Of a stretch of DNA of 41,191 bases, positions 1 to 9,114 are shown piece by piece. Below the pieces are notes generated by a model that was not told the origin of the DNA, searched no databases, and worked only from the letters and a program-made list of their open reading frames with translations. The translations under genes and the position numbers were made by a program. The DNA is taken from positions 1-41,191 of the forward strand of contig JALEOL010000052.1 in NCBI GenBank assembly GCA_022766785.1, written 5' to 3'. The DNA is from Oscillospiraceae bacterium. Its GTDB lineage: Bacteria > Bacillota > Clostridia > Oscillospirales > Ruminococcaceae. The number at the start of each line of letters is the position of its first letter. Positions within the stretch are counted from its first letter, which is position 1.

Positions 1-114
1 GAAAAGATTTACAGAAAGACAGTGCCGATATCTAGGAAAAGAAACGCCGACGTACTGTATGTACGTCAAGTTTCTTTGACGACGATAGCGGTGCTGGATT
101 TCTGTAAAGATTTC
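1..114. repeat. Long imperfect palindrome (MITE-like or structured RNA element)
   Basis: Bases 1-55 and the reverse complement of 61-114 align over about 55 positions with roughly 78 percent identity. The centre is GACGTACTGTATGTACGTC (49-67), and the outer arms share TTTACAGAAA. Several mismatches are G-U compatible, so an RNA copy would fold well. It lies downstream of the minus-strand operon ending at 206 and could act as a terminator-like structure, but it is far longer than an ordinary terminator and has no adjacent T-tract. A non-coding miniature mobile element or interspersed palindromic repeat is the alternative. The left side may extend outside the window. No coding sequence is seen in 115-205. 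Confidence 0.6.
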
Positions 115-205
115 CTGAGTTTAAATGGTTATTAGTATTACTGTACTTTTCTATTATAGCCCAAACCGGTGAATAAATCAAGTATCTGTGCAAAATTTTC
201 ACCGA

Positions 206-1393
206 TTATTCAGAATACACCGCGATGTCTGCGTCGGTGAACGCCCTGCGCACCTCGTTAAGCGCCGACTCCGAGAAGCCGGAAGCCGGAAGCCTTACCG
301 AGATCGTCTGCCCGGAATACATCGCCGAAAGCCTGCCGATGAACGCCCGTGCTTCGGCATAGCCTGCCTTGTCGCCGGGGTCGTAGTCCACCAGGAGCGT
401 TACCGTTTTCAGCCTGGTCTTATCCCCGGCAGGCTCCGCAGTGGTGAGCGCCTGACTTTCCGCAAGAAGCTCCTGGTCGGACACCTCGAGAAGCACCTCC
501 GTACTGTTCGGCGCGGCGGCGCTGACGCATGCGGAAACGACATTCCACAGCGCCGTCAGGCGTGAGCTGTCATCAGCTATCGGCAGTCCGCGCAGGAAGT
601 TGGAGTAATCCTGAGTGTTGAACTGCGGGAAGCGTGTATTCGCAAGTATCACGCTGCTGAACCCTGCCTGCGAAAGCTCTGCGGTGATCGCCGAAAGATA
701 CTTTGCCGTGCCAGAATTGAACGGGTCAAGCCAGGATTTGCCGCCCCGGTCAACATAGTAGTCATGCCAGATACCGCCGTCGGTTATCATATAGCAGATA
801 TAGTCGCCGCCATAGGTCTGGGTGGTGCGGTCGAACAGGGTGTTTATCCTCGCACGGGGGGTAAATCCGGCGTCGGTGATGAGCTTCGCTATCTGCTTTG
901 CAGTAAGACTGCCGCTCACCTGCTCCTCAGGGATATCCCCTATCGAGGTCTTGTACAGGAAATTGCCGGTCTCGTCCTTCAGCGTGACGGTGATGTCCGT
1001 GTAGCCTCCGCTCTTTGCCGCGGCTATGGCGCTGTTCAGTGCGTCAGAGCTGAGCGCAGCCGTTTCCGGAAGTATCAGCGCGCTGGGAGTTCTGCTGTCC
1101 GGCTGTGCTTCCTGGGTGACTTCGGCGGTTTCGGCGCTCCCGTGGTTTTCCTCCGACGACTTATCAGAGGTCTCGGCGGACGCCGGGGGAGTCCATGCGG
1201 AGGACGGCTCCGGGGTTTTGCCCTTGCCGTTCAGATATTCCATGAGCGGTCTGCCCACGCCGTATCCAACGACTACCAGCGCGGCGACTATCACCACCAT
1301 GAGGATAACGCCGGCGACCTTTCTGCCGGTGCTTTTCTTCCGCTGGTACAGGCTGTATTTACGGTGCTTTATCTTGATCTTCTTTTTCTTCAT
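206..1393 (-). CDS. Membrane-anchored glycoside-hydrolase-like protein
   Basis: 395 residues. A very basic cytoplasmic N-terminus (MKKKKIKIKHRKY) leads to one membrane helix at about residues 25-45. A Ser/Thr/Glu-rich linker follows, then an extracellular domain of roughly 280 residues. The domain resembles the putative glycosyl-hydrolase (DUF4015-like, TIM-barrel) proteins of Clostridia, with alternating strand/helix blocks such as GYTDITVTLKDETGN and FTPRARINTLFD. I cannot assign catalytic acids, so activity is unproven. The ATG at 1393 is preferred over upstream in-frame codons because those lie inside rnfA. It starts 14 nt after rnfA and is the last gene of the rpe-rnfDEA operon. That placement suggests an envelope function linked to the Rnf-like module, or simple co-transcription. 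Confidence 0.65.
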   Translation of the reverse strand: MKKKKIKIKHRKYSLYQRKKSTGRKVAGVILMVVIVAALVVVGYGVGRPLMEYLNGKGKTPEPSSAWTPPASAETSDKSSEENHGSAETAEVTQEAQPDSRTPSALILPETAALSSDALNSAIAAAKSGGYTDITVTLKDETGNFLYKTSIGDIPEEQVSGSLTAKQIAKLITDAGFTPRARINTLFDRTTQTYGGDYICYMITDGGIWHDYYVDRGGKSWLDPFNSGTAKYLSAITAELSQAGFSSVILANTRFPQFNTQDYSNFLRGLPIADDSSRLTALWNVVSACVSAAAPNSTEVLLEVSDQELLAESQALTTAEPAGDKTRLKTVTLLVDYDPGDKAGYAEARAFIGRLSAMYSGQTISVRLPASGFSESALNEVRRAFTDADIAVYSE

Positions 1394-1407
1394 GACCCTC
1401 TCCGTTA

Positions 1408-2001
1408 TCAGAAATCCGCGGTGTATCCTGCAAGCGCATAGAACGCCAGGGACACCACGCCGATATATATAAGCATTATAGGATAACCCCGGAACACCTT
1501 GGGTATCCTGTCGCTGTCCAGCTTTTCCCGGGCGACATTCAGCAGTAAGCACGCCAGGAAGAACCCGATACCCGTACCGAAACCGTATCCGATGTAGGAC
1601 GGAAGATCGCTGCCGTAGTTTGAATTCAGGAACAGCGCGCCGATAACGGTACAGTTGAATATCGCCAGATGAACATACTTGCGAATGCGCCGGAACATCT
1701 TCGGGAACACTCTCCAGAAGAAAAGCAGCGCCAGCACATACAGAACTCCGATGACCGCAGAATAAATAAGCGGCATGAACAGCCAGCCGAATTCCGTGGG
1801 CAGCAGAACGCCGTCGAGGAAATACGAGATAATGCTTGCGATAGTAGTCATGGCGGTAATGCCCAGCGTGAAGCCGACTACCGTGCCGTTCTTCCGGGAG
1901 GCGTATATCGCCACATTGCTGCCGAAAGCCCGGTCAAATATCGCATTCTGCACAAACACGGACACCATGGCGACCGAAACAATTCTGGAAATGACTTCCA
2001 T
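1408..2001 (-). CDS. rnfA: Rnf-like membrane subunit RnfA (missing one cluster cysteine)
   Basis: 197 residues and about six membrane helices, the normal size for RnfA/RsxA/NqrE. C-terminal signatures are clear: GYGFGTGIGFFLACLL, REKLDSDRIPKVFRGYPI and VVSLAFYALAG. In canonical Rnf, RnfA and RnfE together hold a membrane-embedded [2Fe-2S] cluster through two cysteines each. Here the second site is kept (FNCTVIG, C117). The first (normally GLCPF near residue 25) reads AFGSNVAIY, with Ser/Asn in place of Cys. The start codon overlaps the rnfE stop by one base, and the GH-like gene follows after 14 nt. The family call is firm; redox function is doubtful because the cluster ligands are incomplete here and in RnfE. 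Confidence 0.85.
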   Translation of the reverse strand: MEVISRIVSVAMVSVFVQNAIFDRAFGSNVAIYASRKNGTVVGFTLGITAMTTIASIISYFLDGVLLPTEFGWLFMPLIYSAVIGVLYVLALLFFWRVFPKMFRRIRKYVHLAIFNCTVIGALFLNSNYGSDLPSYIGYGFGTGIGFFLACLLLNVAREKLDSDRIPKVFRGYPIMLIYIGVVSLAFYALAGYTADF

Positions 2002-2630
2002 TATTCAGCCCCCTTCCGGATAACGTCGGTTCTTGCACGGCGGCGGTGATTGGTGATAGCCCGGCATACCGCAGCCAGTATACCCACCAGGAAAAATCCG
2101 AAGAACGTGGTCTTTGCCGCAGGAACCGGCGCGTCGCACACACGCATTCCGAACAGCTGCCCGTATGCCAGGAACTCCCGGATAATGCCCACAGCGAACG
2201 CCGCCAGCGCATAGCCTGCGACATAAACGAGCGCGTCCGCCGCCATTTCGGAGAAGGGGCAGAGATAGAACCTGCTCTCCGTCTTGGCAAGGAGCAGAGA
2301 GTTCACCACCAGTATCTCGATATATATCGACACCTGGGACGCCGTTTCCGGGAACCACGCATTCAGAAGCAGCATGGTGGGGATATACATCACCGCCGCC
2401 ACTCCGACATACGCCAGGATCCGCACGGTGTACGCTATCTTCCGGGGAATGAACCGGCAGATAAGTATCGACGTGTAGGATATCATCAGAAAGCTGAGCG
2501 TCAGTATCAGCGCGCGCTCGAACGTTGTCGCAGCCACGATCACCGGGGCGGTGACAAGTCCGCTCATCAGCACGATATTCTGCCGGAACAGTCCGTCGGG
2601 GCTTAGCCTGAATTTCTTCTTGTCACTCAT
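2001..2630 (-). CDS. rnfE: Rnf-like membrane subunit RnfE (both cluster cysteines absent)
   Basis: 209 residues with about six helices, matching RnfE/RsxE/NqrD in length and layout: N-terminal GLFRQN, central IEILVVNSLLLAKTES, and C-terminal IIREFLAYGQLFG, which parallels the usual SLREIIGNGTLF. The canonical family has GLCPLL near residue 25 and a TNC motif near residue 110. Here these read GLVTAPVIV and VVNSLLL, so both cysteine positions are lost. The remaining cysteines (C58, C124, C165, C189) fall elsewhere. The start overlaps the end of rnfD by 8 nt and the stop overlaps the rnfA start by one base, which implies translational coupling. Family membership is well supported; electron transfer through the usual [2Fe-2S] cluster looks impossible. 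Confidence 0.83.
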   Translation of the reverse strand: MSDKKKFRLSPDGLFRQNIVLMSGLVTAPVIVAATTFERALILTLSFLMISYTSILICRFIPRKIAYTVRILAYVGVAAVMYIPTMLLLNAWFPETASQVSIYIEILVVNSLLLAKTESRFYLCPFSEMAADALVYVAGYALAAFAVGIIREFLAYGQLFGMRVCDAPVPAAKTTFFGFFLVGILAAVCRAITNHRRRARTDVIRKGAE

Positions 2631-3765
2631 CGCTGCCCTCCTTGCCGTCCTTGTCCTCGCCGGATACCGGGGAGGCGGCAGGCTTCTTCCGCTTGTGCCG
2701 CTTTATCTTTCCGTCGATAGGCGGAGTGTTATAGCGGTACTTTTCCGGCAGCACTATCTCCTGGGTGTCGGTGAGCTTTATCCCGCCCTGCTGCGCCTTG
2801 TTCTTGCTGCCCTCGAACGAGCTGATATAGTTGCGCTTCCACCAGAGGATATTCTCAACGATCGTGTCAAAGCAGCAGGAAAGCGCATTGGTGATGAGCA
2901 GCGCGAATACAAAGCACAGCTCCACCTTTCCGAAATACCTGAACATCATCACGGTATAGCCCAGCACAACGCCGTAGATAACTCTTGCCGCGCGGCGCTT
3001 TGGCAGCAGATACGGCTCCGCCGCGAGGAATATGATACCGAAAAGCAGCGAGCCGGTGGAAAGCTCATAGAACACCGACATCAGCGGATCAACGTCTACC
3101 CTGGGGTAAAACGCGGCGATCGCGCACACTGCTGCAAGGGCGGATATCATCGCAGTAAAGCTGGTGGAGTGCTTTATCAGCATACATATCCCCACCACCA
3201 GGATAACGAGGATATTCACCGTGCCGACAGCCCCCGGGACATTCCCGAGGAGTATATCCAGCACCGACTGGGTAGGCACTGTTCCCAGCTTCATGGAGTA
3301 TTCCACAGAACGGGTGAAGGTGCCGGTGTATTCCTCAAACACAGGAATAATCTCACCTGCTTTGGGATAATAGAGCATATCTCCCGGATAGCAGATAATA
3401 AGGAACGCCACAGCTATCGCAGGCGGTGAGAACACCAGGTTCTCGTTTCCGCCGAATATGTGCTTGCCTATCACTATGCATATCACCGAAGCGGTGGCTG
3501 CCAGCACAAGGGATATCCCTGCCGGCATCAGCATCGCACAGGCAAGTCCCCAGAACAGCACCGCCGGGTCTTTTATATCGTATTTTATCCTGCGTATCTT
3601 ACAGCATACCCAATCGGTCAGCATACAGAAGACAACGCACACGGCGCATACCACCAGCGGTCTTACGCCGCCCCGGAATACCGCCGGGATCAGCAGAGCC
3701 GCCATGAAAACGAAGCGCTCGAGGTATAGCTTGCGTGGGTCACGCTCGGTTATCGGGGTTATCAT
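2623..3765 (-). CDS. rnfD: Rnf-like membrane subunit RnfD (FMN attachment Thr apparently missing)
   Basis: 380 residues, multi-pass, homologous to RnfD/NqrB. Landmarks are KHIFGGNENLVFSPPAIAVAF (canonical KHLYGG...FNPA), LLGNVPGAVGTVNIL (canonical GNxPGSxGETSAL) and DPLMSVFYELSTGSLLFG. The charged C-terminal tail of about 70 residues is longer than usual. Canonical RnfD carries FMN on the Thr of an [S/G]ATP motif just before the GNxPG segment; here the aligned stretch is KLGTVPTQSV, with Val at that position. The GET motif has also become GTV. The start overlaps the rpe stop as ATGA, with AAAGGAG upstream. RnfC, RnfG and RnfB, which would carry NADH oxidation, the second FMN and the ferredoxin-side clusters, are not encoded nearby. 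Confidence 0.8.
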   Translation of the reverse strand: MITPITERDPRKLYLERFVFMAALLIPAVFRGGVRPLVVCAVCVVFCMLTDWVCCKIRRIKYDIKDPAVLFWGLACAMLMPAGISLVLAATASVICIVIGKHIFGGNENLVFSPPAIAVAFLIICYPGDMLYYPKAGEIIPVFEEYTGTFTRSVEYSMKLGTVPTQSVLDILLGNVPGAVGTVNILVILVVGICMLIKHSTSFTAMISALAAVCAIAAFYPRVDVDPLMSVFYELSTGSLLFGIIFLAAEPYLLPKRRAARVIYGVVLGYTVMMFRYFGKVELCFVFALLITNALSCCFDTIVENILWWKRNYISSFEGSKNKAQQGGIKLTDTQEIVLPEKYRYNTPPIDGKIKRHKRKKPAASPVSGEDKDGKEGSDE

Positions 3766-4415
3766 TCGGCTCCTTTCTGCGAAGCTTTAAGGGCAGCGTT
3801 CGCCTGAGCCATGTCCTCCGCCTTGAACAGACCCGTCCCGGCAACCAGCACATTCGCGCCGGCTTCCCTGACGAGGGGGGCGGTCTTTGCGTTTATTCCG
3901 CCGTCAACTTCTATGTCAAGCTCCGCTCCGGCAAAGCTGCGCAGCGCCCTTATCTTGTCCAGGGTCTCCGGAATGAACGCCTGTCCGCCGTAGCCCGGTT
4001 CAACGGTCATCACCAGAACCATGTCGCACAGCGGCAGCAGGGGGAATACCTCCTCCACGGGGGTGCCGGGCTTCACCGCCAGCGCGGACTTCACCCCGGA
4101 CGAGCGGATAAGCTCCAGGGTGCTGCGCGGGTCGCTTTTGCTCTCGATGTGGAAGCTGATAAGGTCTGCTCCGGCTTCGGCAAAGAATTTTATCTGACTT
4201 TCGGGGTCGTTCACCATAAGGTGCACGTCCAGGAACATGTCCGTGGACCTGCGCACGCACTTCAGCACGGGGCTGCCGTAGGTTATCTGGTCAACGAACG
4301 CGCCGTCCATTACGTCGAAGTGTATCCAGTCAACGCCTGCCGCCCTGCACCGCGAAAGCTCCCCGGATATGTCCGAAAGGTCGCAGGCGAGCAGCGAAGC
4401 TGAGGTCTTTATCAT
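3762..4415 (-). CDS. rpe: Ribulose-phosphate 3-epimerase
   Basis: 217 residues. Interconverts D-ribulose 5-phosphate and D-xylulose 5-phosphate in the pentose phosphate pathway as a cytosolic metal-dependent TIM barrel. Family motifs are the N-terminal SASLLACDLS, the metal/catalytic stretch WIHFDVMDGAFV, DVHLMV, the phosphate loop TVEPGYGGQAF and EVDGGINAKTAPL. The ATG at 4415 has AAGGAA about nine bases upstream; an ATG at 4424 abuts that same motif with no spacing and is less likely. First gene of the operon: its stop codon overlaps the rnfD start by 4 nt. In many Firmicutes rpe sits beside rsgA and a PASTA kinase, so heading an Rnf-like operon is unusual. Confidence 0.95.
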   Translation of the reverse strand: MIKTSASLLACDLSDISGELSRCRAAGVDWIHFDVMDGAFVDQITYGSPVLKCVRRSTDMFLDVHLMVNDPESQIKFFAEAGADLISFHIESKSDPRSTLELIRSSGVKSALAVKPGTPVEEVFPLLPLCDMVLVMTVEPGYGGQAFIPETLDKIRALRSFAGAELDIEVDGGINAKTAPLVREAGANVLVAGTGLFKAEDMAQANAALKASQKGAE

Positions 4416-4503
4416 GTTTATCATTTCCTTATCGTTGATTTTACGCAGGTATAGACTCACGATGTATACAGTATTTTACAGTGTAGTATACCCATACATA
4501 TAT

Positions 4504-4532
4504 ATTCTATAATAAATATGATTTTTCGTCAA
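4504..4532 (-). promoter_or_regulatory. Sigma-A promoter of the rpe-rnfDEA operon
   Basis: On the minus strand TTGACG (4532-4527), a 17-nt spacer and TAGAAT (4509-4504) give a near-consensus promoter. The start would be near 4497, leaving about 80 nt of leader before the rpe ATG at 4415. It lies divergent to the guaB promoter. Confidence 0.6.
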
Positions 4533-4535
4533 TAA

Positions 4536-6356
<1,821 letters not shown>

Positions 6357-6374
6357 TATAATTACAATTGCACT

Positions 6375-6404
6375 AAAGGCGTTGAGAGATCAGCGCCTTT
6401 TTTT
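6375..6404 (+). terminator. guaB terminator
   Basis: Stem AAAGGCG (6375-6381) and CGCCTTT (6394-6400), 12-nt loop, followed by a run of T to 6404. It lies 19 nt after the guaB stop. Confidence 0.85.
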
Positions 6405-6413
6405 GCGGAAAAT

Positions 6414-6443
6414 GTGACAAACCCAACCGCCCGGGTGTATTAT
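6414..6443 (+). promoter_or_regulatory. Possible promoter of the frameshifted gene at 6477
   Basis: GTGACA (6414-6419), 18-nt spacer, TATTAT (6438-6443). Only moderately close to sigma-A consensus. Confidence 0.4.
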
Positions 6444-6476
6444 ATACGAAAGGCCTTTCAAGACGGAGGAGTAACA

Positions 6477-7023
6477 ATGGACGAACAGGAGCTGACCCGC
6501 TTGGTGGAGATATTCATGGGTCGGCAAGACTCTGACGCTTGATTTTATGAACGTCGGCAGATATATTCCGACCTCACCGAAAGAAGATACTCCGGATAAC
6601 GGTATCGAGGAGCTTTCATTCGGCGAGAACGGACTTCATGTAGAGATACCGATAGATTTCCGGATATTCGAGCCAACAGTCCGGGAGATAAACCGGACGG
6701 CAGACCTGAGCAGGAACGAGAACAACCGTATTATGTACGGCGATAATGCAGCCGGCACCGTGAAATATTTCAGCGCCTCACCGCTTAGCTGGCGTGTGTA
6801 TGTTGAAGCGGACACCTCTAAATTTGAAAAGGGCGGCGTTGGCTACTACTACCTTGACCCGATCATTTCAGCCGGTGAAGAAGCTGTCAAAACCACCAAA
6901 GGAGTCGGATATTCCTGGGGAGATGATAACGGTCAGGGCGTAGTCGGGCTGTTTGAAAGCCCTGTCGATCCTGCGGACATCACATCTATATCTATCTGCG
7001 GTCAGGTCTTTGAGCTGAAATAA
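6477..7023 (+). pseudogene. Frameshifted remnant, possibly of an anti-sigma-factor-like (DUF4179-type) protein
   Basis: A strong GGAGGA six bases upstream points to an ATG at 6477. That frame gives MDEQELTRLVEIFMG and then stops at 6540-6542. One base over, the frame is open from 6496 and continues as GKTLTLDFMNVGRYIPTS for about 170 residues to 7023, ending ITSISICGQVFELK. Skipping one base near 6522 joins the two into a sensible protein. The internal ATG at 6547 has no ribosome binding site. The C-terminal beta-rich part resembles the extracellular end of DUF4179-type anti-sigma factors. No membrane helix or sigma gene is present, so an internal deletion plus frameshift is my reading. Alternatives are a sequencing indel or programmed +1 frameshifting. 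Confidence 0.55.
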
Positions 7024-7039
7024 ACCATGACATTATACT

Positions 7040-7076
7040 ATACCCACAGTCGGAACAGGGCTGTGGGTATTTTTTT
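7040..7076 (+). terminator. Intrinsic terminator after the 6477 gene
   Basis: Perfect 10-bp stem ATACCCACAG (7040-7049) and CTGTGGGTAT (7061-7070), followed by six further T to 7076. A strong terminator isolating nadE. Confidence 0.9.
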
Positions 7077-7106
7077 GTTCATATGTATTTTTTTCGTGTT
7101 CTACCC

Positions 7107-7135
7107 TTGATTTTTCCCGGGAAAATGTATATAAT
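7107..7135 (+). promoter_or_regulatory. Sigma-A promoter of the nadE-polA operon
   Basis: TTGATT (7107-7112), 17-nt spacer, TATAAT (7130-7135). Start predicted near 7142, so the ATG at 7141 cannot be the nadE start. Confidence 0.75.
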
Positions 7136-7188
7136 ATATAATGGATAACAATATAAACTGCCTGAAAAGGTATAAGGAGCAGAACAAA

Positions 7189-9102
7189 ATGAAAGACGGA
7201 TTTATAAAGGTCGCCGCCGGAACTCCGGATATAAAGGTCGCCGACTGTGACTACAACTGCGCCCGGATAACCGCGCTGACAGATAAAGCCCACTCCCGGG
7301 GCGTGAAGATACTGGTGCTGCCGGAGCTTTGCGTCACCGGCTACACCTGCCAGGATCTGTTTTTTCAGCAGACCCTGCTGGACGGCGCACTGGACTCTCT
7401 GGAAAAGATAGTAAAGCACTCCGCCGGTCTGGACATGCTGATAACAGTGGGCTGTCCGCTGAAATTCCGGGGGGAGCTGTACAACTGCGCCGTCGTCATC
7501 AAGGACGGAAAGGTACTCGGCGTTGTGCCGAAGAAGTTCCTGCCGAACTACAACGAGTTCTATGAAAAGCGCCACTTCACCGCCGCACCGGACGGGGAGT
7601 ACGACATTGAGATATTTGGCGAAAAAGTGCCGTTCGGGCTGGGGCTGCTGTTCGAATGCCGGCAGATACCGGAACTGGTTTTCGCCGCCGAGGTATGCGA
7701 GGATCTGTGGGCTGCCGAGCCGCCGAGCATTTCCCTTGCGCTGGGCGGAGCGACGATCATCGCGAACCTCTCCGCAAGCAACGAGACGATAGGCAAGGCA
7801 GCCTACCGCCGGGAGCTTGTGAACAGCCAGTCCGCACGGCTGCTGTGCGGCTATGTTTTCGCAAGCGCAGGCTCCGGGGAGAGCACTCAGGATCTTGTGT
7901 TCAGCGGTCATGATATCATCGCGGAAAACGGCGTTATCCTTGCGGAGAGCCGGCTTTACTCCACCGGGCTTATCATTTCGGAGACAGACGTGATGCGGCT
8001 CGCCGGGGAGCGCCGCAAGAACACCAGCTTCACTGGCGGACTTCGCCCGGGAATGCGGCGTATCCCGTTCGATATCAGTGTGACTGAAACGCAGCTCACC
8101 CGGACAGTCGTCCGCACGCCGTTCGTGCCGTACTCCTCCACCGAGACCGACAAGCGCTGCGAGGACATACTCGCAATGCAGGCGCACGGGCTTGAAAAGC
8201 GGATACGCCACACCAACACAAAGACGCTTGTGATCGGCATTTCCGGCGGACTGGACTCCACGCTGGCGCTTCTTGTATGCGTTGAGGCAATGAAGCTGCT
8301 GGGCAGACCGGCTTCGGATATACTTGCGGTGACTATGCCCTGCTTCGGCACGACAAAACGCACACGAACCAACGCCGAGCGCCTGTGCGGGCTTCTTGGC
8401 ACACAGCTGAGGGTGATAGACATCGCCGCTTCCGTAAAGCAGCATTTCAGGGATATCGGACACGACGAGAATAACCACAATGTGGTATACGAAAACGGTC
8501 AGGCACGGGAACGCACAAAGATACTCATGGATCTCGCCAACGCCGAAAACGGAATGGTAGTGGGCACCGGCGACCTGTCGGAGCTGGCTCTGGGCTGGGC
8601 TACCTATAACGGCGACCACATCTCGATGTACGGCGTGAACGCTTCAGTGCCGAAAACGCTGGTGCGCCACATCGTGAAATACTATGCAGGCACGGTGGAA
8701 AACCCGGAGCTTAGCGAGGTGCTCATGAGCATATTCGACACCCCGGTAAGCCCTGAGCTTCTGCCGGCGGACGAAAACGGCGATATCGCCCAGATAACCG
8801 AGGATCTGGTAGGGCCGTATGAGCTGCACGATTTCTTCCTGTACAACGGGATAAGGTGGGGATTTTCGCCGAAAAAGGTGTTCCGGCTGGCACAATACGC
8901 GTTCGCCGGGAGCTATGACCGGGAGACTATACTAAAATGGCTCCGGACGTTCTACCGCCGCTTCTTCTCTCAGCAGTTCAAGAGAAGCTGCCTTCCCGAC
9001 GGGGTGAAGGTGGGATCTGTTACCCTGTCACCCAGGGGGGACTGGAGAATGCCCAGCGACGCCTGCGCCGCTCTGTGGCTCAGGGAGCTTGAAGAACTGT
9101 GA
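7189..9102 (+). CDS. nadE: Glutamine-dependent NAD+ synthase
   Basis: 637 residues. Converts nicotinate adenine dinucleotide to NAD+ using ammonia released from glutamine in its own N-terminal domain. Residues 1 to about 290 form a nitrilase-fold glutaminase with Glu46 (VLPELCVTGY), Lys115 (VPKKFLPNYNEF) and Cys170 (AAEVCEDLW) as the expected triad. The C-terminal synthetase domain carries the PP-loop ISGGLDSTLAL, then GTGDLSELALGW and NASVPKTLV. Two-domain architecture and length are typical of bacteria without a separate ammonia-dependent enzyme. AAGGAG sits nine bases before the ATG. First gene of a plus-strand operon running to rimI. pncB at the other end of the window supplies the same pathway. 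Confidence 0.96.
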   Translation: MKDGFIKVAAGTPDIKVADCDYNCARITALTDKAHSRGVKILVLPELCVTGYTCQDLFFQQTLLDGALDSLEKIVKHSAGLDMLITVGCPLKFRGELYNCAVVIKDGKVLGVVPKKFLPNYNEFYEKRHFTAAPDGEYDIEIFGEKVPFGLGLLFECRQIPELVFAAEVCEDLWAAEPPSISLALGGATIIANLSASNETIGKAAYRRELVNSQSARLLCGYVFASAGSGESTQDLVFSGHDIIAENGVILAESRLYSTGLIISETDVMRLAGERRKNTSFTGGLRPGMRRIPFDISVTETQLTRTVVRTPFVPYSSTETDKRCEDILAMQAHGLEKRIRHTNTKTLVIGISGGLDSTLALLVCVEAMKLLGRPASDILAVTMPCFGTTKRTRTNAERLCGLLGTQLRVIDIAASVKQHFRDIGHDENNHNVVYENGQARERTKILMDLANAENGMVVGTGDLSELALGWATYNGDHISMYGVNASVPKTLVRHIVKYYAGTVENPELSEVLMSIFDTPVSPELLPADENGDIAQITEDLVGPYELHDFFLYNGIRWGFSPKKVFRLAQYAFAGSYDRETILKWLRTFYRRFFSQQFKRSCLPDGVKVGSVTLSPRGDWRMPSDACAALWLRELEEL

Positions 9103-9114
9103 TATGGTGATATT

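Noticed and set aside
7033..8619. 528-codon minus-strand frame opposite nadE
   Set aside because: It runs through the terminator at 7040-7076 and opposes strongly conserved NadE motifs; no start signals.
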